Positions 1 to 8,654 are shown, numbered from the stretch's first letter. The stretch is DNA of 64,000 nt from Paenibacillus sp. HGH0039 (GCF_000411255.1 NZ_KE150413.1:2332580-2396579); one strand, 5' to 3'. Translations and numbers: made by a program. The notes: generated by a model from the letters alone, not told the origin.

Positions 1-201
1 CAAGATACGTTTCGTATAGGAAAAGTAACGTAATTACGGGGATGGGGAAAGGTAACCCAGTGAAGGGGATTTTAGTTTAGGTGACTGTTGTTGACTGACC
101 TATACTTCTAGTCACGATACGATATGGAGTAATGGCAATACATCAGTAAAATAAAGAGATAAGTAACACAAGCGCATGCTGAATAAGGATATAGAGCAAA
201 T

Positions 202-286
202 AACAAAAAACACACGATACAACAAATCTTAAAGAGATTTCACCTCTTTTTCCCGTTAAATTTGGTCGTAGCGTGTGTTTTTGTTC
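202..286. repeat. Imperfect inverted repeat with nested alternative hairpins
   Basis: Bases 202-223 and 264-286 form an arm pair of about 21 bp with one bulge and two mismatches. Inside the loop two small stems compete for the same bases: AAATCT/AGATTT (224-229 with 235-240) and AAAGAG/CTCTTT (231-236 with 244-249). No convincing gene was found in positions 1-321. The structure could be a terminator-antiterminator, a structured RNA or a replication element. Nothing in the sequence decides between these. Confidence 0.45.
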
Positions 287-321
287 TCTTTCTGTGTAGC
301 TATATATAGGGCAAATTTGCA

Positions 322-452
322 TCACACTTGTTTTTCGTACTCTTTAACGTGGCGATACCATGTGTTCCTGTTCATGCCTGTTTGATCCATTGCCGCCCGT
401 GCAGTAATCTGTCCAGCTTTCCAAGTATCATATGCAGCAATAAACGAGTCAT
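322..452 (-). other. Displaced C-terminal HTH tail of the metallophosphoesterase
   Basis: Just after residue ~386 of the upstream reading frame, a different frame encodes about 42 residues that read like a genuine C-terminus: an ARAAMDQTGMNRNTWYRHV-type helix-turn-helix followed by a short basic tail and a TGA at 322-324. The main frame continues with low-complexity residues instead. A single missing base near 452 would join the two, so the annotated gene is probably frameshifted at its 3' end. Confidence 0.6.
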
Positions 453-1610
453 GGCAACTTCAATTCCTTCAGCTTGAAGTTTCTTATTTTTTTTGCGTTC
501 CTGTTCCGCTACATACGCCAACATGGATGAAAATTGATCCTCCAATAACTTACCTAGATCCCCCATGCCCTTAAATTTTCTGCTTTTGAAGTCTGGATTA
601 AGTTGGTCATCAGGTAAACCGCCAGTGATTGTAACCTTTGGTCCTGCAATAGTTACTCCCGTAGAATCCTGAACGTAAACATGGCACGGGGAGAATGACG
701 TATCTACATAATAACCATCGGTATCCTGGTGTATCTCGACATTCTTGAAATCTTTCAAGCGACTTTGCATATACCAAAGGATAAGATTCTCAAGGTTCTC
801 ATTTAAAATGGACTCGGTTTTGTTAGGTATTAACCTAGCGTGATTGCCAATAATATTGATAAAACATATCTGCTGAACATGTTTTGATAATTCAACTATC
901 GACTCTGCAAGAGTTTCGGAAACGACTTGAATTTGTTCGATAATCGTCTCGCTTGATTGTACGCGGTTAGATACATGGATAGGGCCAGCTAGGAAGTCAC
1001 CAAGAGCTCCAACTGTCAAAGTATTAACTTTATGCAGTTTAATATACTCTATGGTTTGGGAAACTAATTTTTGTAGCCTGGTTCTGAAAATATCCGGGCT
1101 GTATTCGTTGAGACTATTTTTAAAATCGCTGCCGTAGTGCCAATCCAACCATAAAATATTTGCTCTAACATGTGAAGATACTGGTGTAGGTAATTGAAAG
1201 TTTAAGGGTTTAATTCTTGACAATGCTAGAATCGATTTATGTATTTCATTTTTTAGATGCTCAAAACGAGCCTGGTATCGAACAGTTGTTGTATATTTTC
1301 GTTTTTGGTCTTGGAGTCGTATTTTTTCTTTAAGTAATTCAGTTGTTTTATCTTGAATTTCTTGTAGATACTCTCCGTCATTAGATAGCTTGAGCGTTAA
1401 TTTATCCTTCCATCGTAAATAACTATTGTAGTCTTTTCTCCATTTTGACTCACTATATTCTTCATCTGCCTCCGAGTTGAGTAGGGAAGAGGCAGTAGTC
1501 CATGTCAAACCGTATAAATCAAAGTTATCTCCAAGACGGACAAGATAATCGTCTAAGTCTTCGCCGGTCTTCCTAAATGTTTCTGGTTGATCTATATCTC
1601 TTATCTTCAT
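372..1610 (-). CDS. Calcineurin-like metallophosphoesterase, probably 3'-frameshifted
   Basis: Predicted metal-dependent phosphodiesterase or nuclease of 412 residues. An N-terminal coiled, charged region (to ~130) is followed by motifs of the calcineurin-like fold in order: DWH near residue 156, GDFLAG near 205, and GNHAR near 255. These are expected to bind two metal ions. SPbeta-type phages carry genes of unknown function beside HU and the RNA polymerase, and this gene sits in that position. The SD before the ATG is poor. A copy of the phage repeat element lies about 90 bases upstream and a second short reading frame begins just after it. The C-terminus appears frameshifted (tail at 322-452). 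The exact substrate is unknown. Confidence 0.65.
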   Translation of the reverse strand: MKIRDIDQPETFRKTGEDLDDYLVRLGDNFDLYGLTWTTASSLLNSEADEEYSESKWRKDYNSYLRWKDKLTLKLSNDGEYLQEIQDKTTELLKEKIRLQDQKRKYTTTVRYQARFEHLKNEIHKSILALSRIKPLNFQLPTPVSSHVRANILWLDWHYGSDFKNSLNEYSPDIFRTRLQKLVSQTIEYIKLHKVNTLTVGALGDFLAGPIHVSNRVQSSETIIEQIQVVSETLAESIVELSKHVQQICFINIIGNHARLIPNKTESILNENLENLILWYMQSRLKDFKNVEIHQDTDGYYVDTSFSPCHVYVQDSTGVTIAGPKVTITGGLPDDQLNPDFKSRKFKGMGDLGKLLEDQFSSMLAYVAEQERKKNKKLQAEGIEVAMTRLLLHMILGKLDRLLHGRQWIKQA

Positions 1611-1699
1611 AGTGAATAGTCATTTTTTCATAATCAAATAAACCCGTACGATTGAACGAGTTTTTATCGTGATTCTTTTTTGACATCTATCCTTTTTCA

Positions 1700-1723
1700 C
1701 TCCCATGAAATTATTATTTTATT
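1700..1723 (-). repeat. Phage intergenic repeat element, minus-strand copy
   Basis: Read on the minus strand this is AATAAAA, TAAT, ATTTCAT, GGGAG. It shows that the element is oriented with transcription, since the plus-strand copies precede plus-strand genes. Confidence 0.75.
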
Positions 1724-1740
1724 TACTTAACGAACGAAGA

Positions 1741-1769
1741 ACAAAAACCCCTCGCAAAGGACGAGGGGG
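1741..1769 (-). terminator. Rho-independent terminator of the HU gene
   Basis: A 7-bp GC-rich stem (CCCCTCG with CGAGGGG, loop of 7) lies just past the HU stop codon. On the minus strand it is followed by GTTTTTGTT. It separates HU from the metallophosphoesterase. Confidence 0.85.
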
Positions 1770-1783
1770 AGACTGTCAAAGCA

Positions 1784-2068
1784 TTATTTGCTATTGAGGG
1801 CATCCTTAAACTTTTTCCCTGCAGAAAACGCAGGTCTCTTAGATTCGGGAATTAACATCTCTTCACCGGGTTGCGGGTTGCGACCTTTGCGCGCCGCACG
1901 AGTCCGATTTTCAAAGCTGCCGAAGCCATGAAGTGTAACTTTGTCTCCATTTGACAGAGCATGCTTAATTACTTCTAAAGCTTGATTGATTGTTTGTTCA
2001 ACATCTTTATTGCTTAGGTTAGTATCATTTGCTACCTGTTTTACTAATTGGTCTTTGTTCAATACCAT
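1784..2068 (-). CDS. hup: HU-family DNA-binding protein
   Basis: Small basic histone-like protein of ~94 residues, the family's usual length. It has the N-terminal helices (NKDQLVKQVA), the GFGSF turn and the RKGRNPQ beta-arm that bends DNA. In SPbeta an HU gene (yonN) also lies beside the RNA polymerase gene yonO, so location supports phage origin. Two ATG codons stand in tandem. The second (2068) has the better distance to the AAAGGAG SD and is chosen here. Likely roles are compaction or architecture of the phage genome during replication or transcription. Confidence 0.92.
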   Translation of the reverse strand: MVLNKDQLVKQVANDTNLSNKDVEQTINQALEVIKHALSNGDKVTLHGFGSFENRTRAARKGRNPQPGEEMLIPESKRPAFSAGKKFKDALNSK

Positions 2069-2071
2069 CAT

Positions 2072-2319
2072 TCTCCTTTATAAATTTCAATATTCTAATA
2101 TCTGTTCAAGCTTTGTTTAATGATTTAGGAAGGAGTGAACATCACTCAAGATTTCTGCGCTGGTTGTTGATATACATCTCCCTTTAATACGATTAAGCGA
2201 TTTAACTAAAAATGATTTAAGTAAGACAATATGGGTATATATTATTTATTTTTATATTTATACTATAATAGTCAACGCAAACCCAAGCACAGCAAGGGTT
2301 ACAGCTTCTTTCTAAAATT
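2072..2319. other. Intergenic region between HU and the RNA polymerase gene
   Basis: No gene is seen here. On the minus strand there is a TTGACT with AT-rich sequence downstream that could supply the HU promoter. A weak 5-bp hairpin (2280-2284 with 2296-2300) lies just past the polymerase stop codon but lacks a T-run. Confidence 0.4.
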
Positions 2320-4896
2320 CTAGCAGGTTTTTCTATATTTACTTTTATGCTTGTGCCAACTTTCTCTTTTTATTCTTTTTTGCTCCTCTTTCCAGCAACG
2401 GTCGCAATATTTTTTTCGGTTGCTTGTTTCTAAAGTTCTATCCCCACAAACATTACACTGAATATAGCCACCTTTTAAAGGATTAGTCACGTTTCTTTTG
2501 ATGTTTTCAACAATGACATCACCAAAACTGCTCCACAGCGTTGTTTTGAAACTGCTTTTTTTATACATATATAAATACTCAATCAATACATCCACTACAT
2601 AATTAATATTTGAGTTAAAATCGACTAGGATATCTCTGATCTCTTTGTACCTAAAGGAACTGCTGTACAGATCCTCTTCATCAACGAGAGAAAAGAATCT
2701 TCGTTTTAGGTCTAGCTTATTAAATTTCTCAATTAAATTACTTTCTTTCGATATATCTATGTATTTGTTTGTGTCGCTTAAAAGCATTTTGTAAGTAAAT
2801 TGGCCTAAGTTTGCAGCTCGAAAATTCAGTCGTGGATTAGGAATCAATTTTTGTAATCTATTCACTACACTAGTGTTGGTATTTTCTACACTATCTTTAG
2901 ATTTATCTTTTGCATAAATAAAGAAGTTAGGATTTTTAGCCTTAGTGTATCCTTTAATTAGTTTTGCCTTACTGTCAGGCCTTGTTGGTTTATATAGTGT
3001 TTTTGCATAATCAATCACAAAATTATTTTCACAACAGAGTAGCTTAATTACGTCCAAATTAGGATTTTCGCTGTTCCATATCTTAGTAATGTTGTTGCTG
3101 TACAAGCCAATGTTGCCGCCGGTATAAGCGGCTGATAAGCCTTTATAAACCTCGGCATCGCTTATCATTTGAGCTTCAGCTTTGGACATATTGTAATACA
3201 ATGGAACAATGTCTTTCATGTTCCTCTCGGCTACATCAATGATAACGCTGTCTGCGCAGACAAGGCTTTTATCACCATCCACATCGAACTGAAGCAGTTT
3301 ACTTATGGGGTCATGGCAGCTAGTGTAGAGTCCCTTAGTAACAAACCATCGACTTTTTTCTTTATCGACAATATTCTGACGCACTGCATGCTCTCGATAT
3401 AAATGAGGGCTCCTAAGACAATCGAGAGTAGAATATTCCTTAAACAAACTACAGTAAACTTGGCCATTATCAAGCAATCCCGCGGGTGTTAAGTCATTTA
3501 GAAATAGATACTCGCAGAATGCATAAAGATCTGGAGATATAAATGTGTAGTAACCTTCTACGTCAATTTTTCCTGATTTGGCTTCTTTGACGATGCTTTT
3601 CTTAACCTGTTTTAGAACTTCTCTGCTATATGTATCGTTAAGTAATTCGGGATATAACTCCAGCGCTTGTTGGAAATAATCCTTGTTTTTATTGCTCTCT
3701 TTTACCCCAAGAATACTAAGCATGGTATCGCGGTCTCTGCCTATATTTGTTATTTTCTCAATTGTCTTTGCACTTACAGACATTAATTCGTCATGAGAAA
3801 AGTCGGTAAGCGTCTGCAACATTTGATAATTAAGTTTAGCTTTTCTAAAAACGGCATCTTCTTCGCTACACTTGCTTGCATGACAATTGTGAAGTTTATA
3901 GAACGCTTTGTATTCATCCCACGAAGAATAGTATTTCCACATCTTGAATTGACTCTTTGTAAAAATGACCTCAATTCGGTCTTTTAAAATATCGTATTCC
4001 TTGCCGTAAATGTCTTTTACTTTTGAATTTTTACTTTTTTCTCTAATGAATTTATCAAAAGGGAAAGGGACAAGTAGCCCCTTAATCCAGGGAAGCCGAA
4101 CCATCATGCTTTTTTTATTTTTTCTAGGCAGAACCATTCCGCAACCATCGGTATGATTAATTGGTATATCCATTTCTTGCCGCGTAATCTGATAAGTCTT
4201 ATCATCAACAAAGTCAACCAAGCTTCTAACTGTAGTCTCCATGTCATCAACTACAATTGATTTATCAATGTTAAAGTCTTTCCAGGGATCTGAAGCACTG
4301 AAGCATAGCGCAAGATAGGCAAGGTACTTATTTATGTTAACACCACCGAGACCATTTATTTTTTCAACTGTTAAGCCACATGTCAATGTGTCACGGTGTT
4401 TTTGTATTAAACTCTCCTTGATAAATACTGTCTTTTTAGTGCGTATCTGACCTGCTGATGCTGTTAAATAAACATACTTTTCATTTTTAAATATAAATCC
4501 TTGTGTTATTAGATTTTCAAGTACTTTAAGATAATAGGTCCGTACAATTATTAGATCGTCACAGATACAATTTATCTTAGCATTTATTGTCCGGGTAAGA
4601 GTTGATTCGAAAGCGGTGACAAGTTTACTTGCAATAAGTTGGTCTTCGCGTAATTTGCGAGCATTAGTGTTTTCGTTCAATTTCTCTTCGAGGAGAAGTT
4701 TATATTTTTTTATTCTAATACCGATCTTACTCAGTATTCTCTTTGCTTGATCTTTTTTTACAGTATTGTGAGTGTTCTTTACACATTTTTTTAAAATATA
4801 ATATTTATTTAGTTTTTTATGTATTTTGTATTCGAATTCGTCATAAAAAGCGCTTGTATCTACACTATATAGATAAATTTGTTTATCTAGACTGAT
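2320..4896 (-). CDS. yonO: YonO-like single-subunit DNA-dependent RNA polymerase
   Basis: Large protein (858 residues from the start chosen here, 872 from the upstream ATG) carrying the QFDVDGD signature near residues 550-556 of the longer form. This is the metal-binding DxDGD motif of the two-barrel RNA polymerases that SPbeta YonO shares with QDE-1-like enzymes. A C-terminal zinc ribbon (two CxxC pairs in the last ~45 residues) follows. YonO is known to be a single-chain DNA-dependent RNA polymerase, so this gene probably transcribes phage genes. Start choice: the only strong SD (AAGGAGG, 4905-4911) is 8 bases before an in-frame ATC at 4896. The upstream ATG at 4938 has no SD and would overlap the previous gene by 56 bases. 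Initiation at AUC is therefore suspected. Confidence 0.85.
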   Translation of the reverse strand: MSLDKQIYLYSVDTSAFYDEFEYKIHKKLNKYYILKKCVKNTHNTVKKDQAKRILSKIGIRIKKYKLLLEEKLNENTNARKLREDQLIASKLVTAFESTLTRTINAKINCICDDLIIVRTYYLKVLENLITQGFIFKNEKYVYLTASAGQIRTKKTVFIKESLIQKHRDTLTCGLTVEKINGLGGVNINKYLAYLALCFSASDPWKDFNIDKSIVVDDMETTVRSLVDFVDDKTYQITRQEMDIPINHTDGCGMVLPRKNKKSMMVRLPWIKGLLVPFPFDKFIREKSKNSKVKDIYGKEYDILKDRIEVIFTKSQFKMWKYYSSWDEYKAFYKLHNCHASKCSEEDAVFRKAKLNYQMLQTLTDFSHDELMSVSAKTIEKITNIGRDRDTMLSILGVKESNKNKDYFQQALELYPELLNDTYSREVLKQVKKSIVKEAKSGKIDVEGYYTFISPDLYAFCEYLFLNDLTPAGLLDNGQVYCSLFKEYSTLDCLRSPHLYREHAVRQNIVDKEKSRWFVTKGLYTSCHDPISKLLQFDVDGDKSLVCADSVIIDVAERNMKDIVPLYYNMSKAEAQMISDAEVYKGLSAAYTGGNIGLYSNNITKIWNSENPNLDVIKLLCCENNFVIDYAKTLYKPTRPDSKAKLIKGYTKAKNPNFFIYAKDKSKDSVENTNTSVVNRLQKLIPNPRLNFRAANLGQFTYKMLLSDTNKYIDISKESNLIEKFNKLDLKRRFFSLVDEEDLYSSSFRYKEIRDILVDFNSNINYVVDVLIEYLYMYKKSSFKTTLWSSFGDVIVENIKRNVTNPLKGGYIQCNVCGDRTLETSNRKKYCDRCWKEEQKRIKRESWHKHKSKYRKTC

Positions 4897-5065
4897 TGTT
4901 TTTACCTCCTTGCCTTTTAAGTGCCAGTAAATAATCATCCGAAGTATCGTTCATATATTCGATATGCATCTCAAGTTCTAAATCACGACATTCAGACTCT
5001 CCATTTTCAACCCCATCATAATAATCATCTTGCCAACTAGCAAAAGAAGCTCCAATCATACGCAC
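4883..5065 (-). CDS. Small acidic protein upstream of the RNA polymerase
   Basis: About 60 residues, rich in Asp and Glu, of no recognised family. GTG at 5065 follows a GGAGG SD and is preferred to the TTG at 5083. Its stop overlaps the suspected AUC start of the polymerase gene by 14 bases, so translation of the two may be coupled. Confidence 0.55.
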   Translation of the reverse strand: MRMIGASFASWQDDYYDGVENGESECRDLELEMHIEYMNDTSDDYLLALKRQGGKNNQSR

Positions 5066-5168
5066 TAAATTGCATACCTCCAATTATCATTTTATAATTT
5101 GCTCTTAGCAAACTAATTAAAACAAAGGTATCATATAAAACAAAAGAATGCAATATATAATTATATGG

Positions 5169-5206
5169 TTGACGCTCCTTACTAAATAATGATAAATTGT
5201 TAGTAA
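5169..5206 (+). promoter_or_regulatory. Promoter with overlapping 7-bp inverted-repeat operator
   Basis: TTGACG (5169-5174), 17 bases, then ATAAAT (5192-5197). A perfect inverted repeat, TTACTAA at 5179-5185 and TTAGTAA at 5200-5206, brackets the -10 hexamer. The next gene starts ~20 bases later. The layout suggests a repressible promoter. Confidence 0.6.
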
Positions 5207-5227
5207 AGACGAAGGGAGATGATTAGG

Positions 5228-5986
5228 ATGAATAAAGCAACATACAATATTGTGAGTTTGCAACACGACTCGGTATATGAAGATATTCAAGCTTTTTTAT
5301 CAAGGCATGGAATACAAAACGCCAGCACGGCGCAAAATTACGAAAGAGGTATTAGAAAATTTTTCATGTATATGAAAAATAAAAATATTAAAGATTTAAA
5401 ACGTGAGGATCTGCATTTTAGGAATGTTGATATGATTCGTTACCAGAAGTATCTTATTGATCAATACAACAAAAAAACTACTGTTAATGCTTACATGGCC
5501 GCGGTATTGAGTCTCTTCGAGCATCTTGAAAGAAACGATTACCCCATTAAAAGCAATATACTGAGGTTAGATTTTTTGCCAGCAGATAGCCAAAGTTACG
5601 GAAAGCTAACTTTAGAAGAAGCTCGATTTTTTGCCGAACTTGCTTTAAGCCAGGATAAAGGTCTTGAAAAATCCGTATTAATTAGACTTGCATATACAAC
5701 TTCGATAAGGGAAGGTGCGCTACTGTCTTTAACAGAGAGGTACAATGATAACAAATTTTTTCACATCACCCCTAAGACTATTTCAGCAATGATGAAAAAA
5801 ATTAGGAAACAGCTCGGAATACCAGAGTATAGAAATATCGTTTTTCACAGTTTGAAAACAGTGGCGATCAATTGGGAGCTGGAGACCACCGGTGATATCC
5901 ATAGAGCCAAAAGACAAGGGAAATTCGGCCTTAACTTTGTTTGTTCCGGATGTGTATGCTATTCAAACTTTCAAAGTAATAGATGA
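5228..5986 (+). pseudogene. Tyrosine-recombinase-fold protein, 3' end lost by fusion
   Basis: Residues ~10-115 match an N-terminal core-binding (SAM-like) domain. A shortened catalytic-like domain follows, containing RLAYTTSIREG and later FHSLKTVAINWELETTGD, where the usual H-x-x-R is H-x-x-K. After ~residue 235 the reading frame runs into DNA that in another frame encodes a DUF262 protein, so the C-terminal part with the expected tyrosine is missing. SPbeta carries several recombinase-like proteins near its control genes (YopP, YopR). This may be a relic of one. ATG 5228 is 9 bases from AGGGAG. Confidence 0.6.
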
Positions 5987-6804
5987 AAAACAAGTGAATG
6001 TATATGATGTAATTGATGGTCAGCAAAGGCTAACAATTTTCTACACTTTTAAAAAAGATGAACTAGCATTGACAAAACTGGAACCGGTGACACTCGAATC
6101 CACTGGCGAAACGCACGATATTTCTGGATTGAGGTTTTCTGAGCTTCCGGAAGATGTTCAGGATGCAATAAACAGTTTCATGATTACTTTTAGGGTTTTG
6201 GAATTCGATGAGAATGATGATGAAGAAAATATTGTTAATACTGTTTTTTACAGGCTGAATAACGGTAAGACTGTTTGAAAAGAGCATCTTGCCTTTGTGT
6301 CTGCTTCCAAAAAGGTTCAGAACTATGGGCATGACAAAATCATTAAAAAGGAGCCAGTTTCTATATGTTGCGCATTTCTCGGAGGGAAGTATCAAGAAGT
6401 CGGATCGTCAAATGTGCATACTTCAATCCATAATTATAGCAGGTAAATTAGACCTCCCTTCTTTTTCAACAAAGGATATTGAAGCCATCTTTAAACAAAA
6501 TGAAATTGAAGATGAAACGCTAAAATTACTCGATTCCGCATATAACAGCATCGAGAAAACATTTCAGGGCAAATCCAAGTTCGTAACGAAGGTTAATATT
6601 CCTTCGATGGTCGCCTTATTCTTGAATAACAGCGATCAAGAAAAAGTGTCGACGTTTCTACAATGGTACTCACAGAATAACAAAATAGGGGACGCTTACC
6701 GTCGTTACTGCATTGGAGGGAATACAAAGAAGGATCAGGTTTGGGGGCGTGTAAATGGACTCCAGGCTCTGTACAACGACTTTGTACCTGAGAGCTCGGA
6801 ATAA
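5892..6804 (+). pseudogene. DUF262 (GmrSD/ParB-like) gene, 5' truncated and broken
   Basis: The frame starting near 5892 reads VPDVYAIQTFKV then YDVIDGQQRLT, the ParB-like DGQQR nucleotidase motif of DUF262 proteins (GmrSD-type modified-DNA nucleases). The N-terminal part is replaced by the recombinase above. A TGA at 6276-6278 interrupts NNGKTV/KEHLAFVSA in frame. A second lesion between ~6345 and 6370 moves the rest (VAHFSEGSIKKSDRQM onward, to 6804) to another frame. With three defects it is not expected to make a working enzyme. Confidence 0.75.
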
Positions 6805-6845
6805 TACAATAACAGCTTATGGGCATAAGACGGAGGGGGAAGTTC

Positions 6846-6998
6846 ATGTATACAGTTACAGCGATTGAAAAGTGGAGAAACGAACTTGCCATTAATACTT
6901 ACACCTTTGACGATTTTGAAAAATTCAATTTGTTTACTCAGATGTGTAAGGAAGATAAGATTTTCTATGTAACCAAAGAAAACCGTGTGGCCGTATAA
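6846..6998 (+). CDS. Small hypothetical protein (50 residues)
   Basis: ATG with a GGAGGGGGA SD and a clean 50-residue frame rich in aromatic and acidic residues. The stop codon lies inside the stem of the following terminator. No family was recognised. Confidence 0.6.
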   Translation: MYTVTAIEKWRNELAINTYTFDDFEKFNLFTQMCKEDKIFYVTKENRVAV

Positions 6999-7013
6999 CA
7001 GCGGCCACTTTTT
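6987..7013 (+). terminator. Rho-independent terminator
   Basis: GTGGCCG (6987-6993) pairs with CGGCCAC (7002-7008), followed by five T. The stem includes the last codons of the preceding small gene. Confidence 0.9.
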
Positions 7014-7046
7014 ATTCCACGATAAAATTTGTATTTCGTATATTGA

Positions 7047-7120
7047 TTACTTAGAAAACTCAATGAGCATTCTGTATATTTTATCTCTTTCTTCTTCGCT
7101 GAACTGAGTGAGTAATTCAA
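7047..7120 (-). pseudogene. C-terminal remnant of a lost minus-strand gene
   Basis: About 24 codons read LTQFSEEERDKIYRMLIEF and then a stop at 7047. This looks like the natural end of an HTH-type repressor. The coding signal stops abruptly near 7120, where the ligase begins on the other strand, marking a deletion junction. Confidence 0.45.
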
Positions 7121-7922
7121 TGAGTGGGAATCCCGTTGACGATAAACTGTATTGCAATGAAGTTAAATTCGATGGTTTTAGATTGTTGGTCAGTAACAAT
7201 GATGGAGTAAGATTATACACAAGACATGGTAATGACGTTTCGCATAAATTTAGAGAACTCTTAGATTGTCCGCTGCCTGAAGGCACCATTGTTGATGGCG
7301 AAGTTGTTGTTATCGATAACAGTGGAAAGCCCGATTTTGAAGCCCTGTCTAAAAGATTCTTATCAAAGAATGATAAAGCTCTTGTCACATTTTATGCCTT
7401 TGACATATTGAGATATCGTGGCACAGATACTACAGGTCTATCCCTTTTAAAGCGTAAAGAACTGCTTCTAAAGGCTTTTGAAGAAACAGAGGCTTATAAA
7501 CATGTTCAATGGTCAGTCGGTTCTGCAAACGACTTATACGGACTTGTAAAAACAAATGGGTCAGAAGGCATTGTTCAGAAGCACGAAAATTCAAAGTATG
7601 AGATCGGCAGGAGATCCTGGGCGTGGCAAAAAGTAATTAATTGGACACACGCGGAAGTATTTATAACTGGCTACAAAAAGAATGAGTTTGGATGTTTACA
7701 TCTATTCAAGAAAACGGGAAGTTAAGGCCAACAGGCATTATTGAGTTAGGCGTGAATCAAGAAGCTAAAAATGCATTCAATGCTGTTAAAAAGTCAATTG
7801 CTTACAAAGAAGACAAAAATACTGTTTATCTTGAGCCGCTTATAAAGGCTAAGATAAAAACAAGAAATCGGACTAAAAAAGGACTATTGAGATCGCCAGT
7901 ATTTGTTGAATATGTGCTTTAA
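7108..7922 (+). pseudogene. ATP-dependent DNA ligase (YoqV-like), frameshifted and 5' truncated
   Basis: Carries the nucleotidyltransferase motifs of small ATP ligases in order: KFDGFR (adenylated Lys at residue 20), DGEVVV, FYAFDIL, EGIVQK and WQKVINW. The C-terminal OB-like part (QENGKLRPTGIIELG to the end at 7922) is in another frame, and one lost base near 7690-7700 explains it. The usual ~20-residue N-terminus ahead of motif I is replaced by unrelated sequence, there is no SD, and a junction lies at ~7120. SPbeta has a similar ~270-residue ligase, YoqV. The gene is probably not functional as it stands. Confidence 0.8.
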
Positions 7923-7929
7923 ATAAAAG

Positions 7930-7951
7930 ACCCCTACCATATGGTGGGGGT
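7930..7951 (-). terminator. Terminator between ligase and RsfA-like gene
   Basis: ACCCCTACC and GGTGGGGGT form a 9-bp stem with one wobble and an ATAT loop. On the minus strand CTTTTATTT follows, so it mainly serves the RsfA-like gene. Confidence 0.8.
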
Positions 7952-8427
7952 TAACTTGTCTTCTCCAAGACACCTAATGATCTTGCGCGCTCAATTATTT
8001 TTATCATGTTTTTAAAATCTTCGCTCATAACCAAATCCGGCCTACTGTCTTGTAAAGCAGTTTTCAATCTGGCGTTTTCAGTCTTAACTTGATCTAGCTC
8101 ATGTTCAAGTAAGATTATTTTTGATTTCAACTTATCGAGAAGTCCACCAAAAGTTTCTTCATAATCTAGTTTAGGCTGTTTTGAGTAATCATTATTTGAT
8201 CTTTTCATTTTGGATTCGATACTTTTGGTTTTAGCATTCCTGATCTCCTCTGAATAACGCTTTCTTAATTCGCTATTCCATCTAAAGCCGCAAGCTGCCG
8301 AAGATCTACCTACTATTGTTGACACCTCGTCAAACGCTTGTAGTTGAGTGCTACCGCTTGCAATATGTTTCAGTATGGTGTGTGCCAGCGTTTTATCTTC
8401 TTGGCTTGTCCAATTATCTTTCCTCAA
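7951..8427 (-). CDS. RsfA/YlbO-type Myb-like transcription factor
   Basis: N-terminal Myb/SANT-like DNA-binding domain (RKDNWTSQEDKTLA, then GSTQLQAFDEV and AACGFRWNSELR, residues ~1-60). A lysine-rich linker and a coiled coil (~100-140) follow. The family includes the sporulation regulator RsfA, and phage copies are common in Bacillales. TTG at 8427 is chosen because GGAGG lies 7 bases before it and the family begins MR-x-x-x-W. It has its own terminator and faces the ligase. Confidence 0.85.
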   Translation of the reverse strand: MRKDNWTSQEDKTLAHTILKHIASGSTQLQAFDEVSTIVGRSSAACGFRWNSELRKRYSEEIRNAKTKSIESKMKRSNNDYSKQPKLDYEETFGGLLDKLKSKIILLEHELDQVKTENARLKTALQDSRPDLVMSEDFKNMIKIIERARSLGVLEKTS

Positions 8428-8542
8428 ATATACCACCTCCGTATATATTAACTCTATCCAATTTAACGGAAAATTATTCCACTACCATACACATCCAGTT
8501 ATGTAAAGGCTAAAATACTTCATTTTTTAAACGATTTTCTAT

Positions 8543-8571
8543 TTGACAATTAAATATTGTATTTTATAGTT
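8543..8571 (+). promoter_or_regulatory. Promoter of the MazF-like gene
   Basis: TTGACA (8543-8548), 16 bases, TATAGT (8565-8570). A second TATAAT at ~8591 could add another start site. Confidence 0.6.
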
Positions 8572-8654
8572 TTGTTCTTTATAATAAGGGGTATAATACT
8601 AAGGTAAATAAAAAATGAAAATATAATGAAAAATCAAAAAGGAGAGATCGATTA

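Noticed and set aside
143-325. 60-residue minus-strand frame at the left edge
   Set aside because: It covers the inverted repeat, has no SD and shows hydrophobic composition expected from AT-rich shadow frames.
3169-3987. Plus-strand and second minus-strand frames inside the RNA polymerase gene
   Set aside because: They are shadows of a strongly supported 858-residue protein and lack SD sites.
7047-7388. 113-residue minus-strand frame over the ligase
   Set aside because: Only its last ~24 codons look coding. The rest is antisense to conserved ligase motifs.
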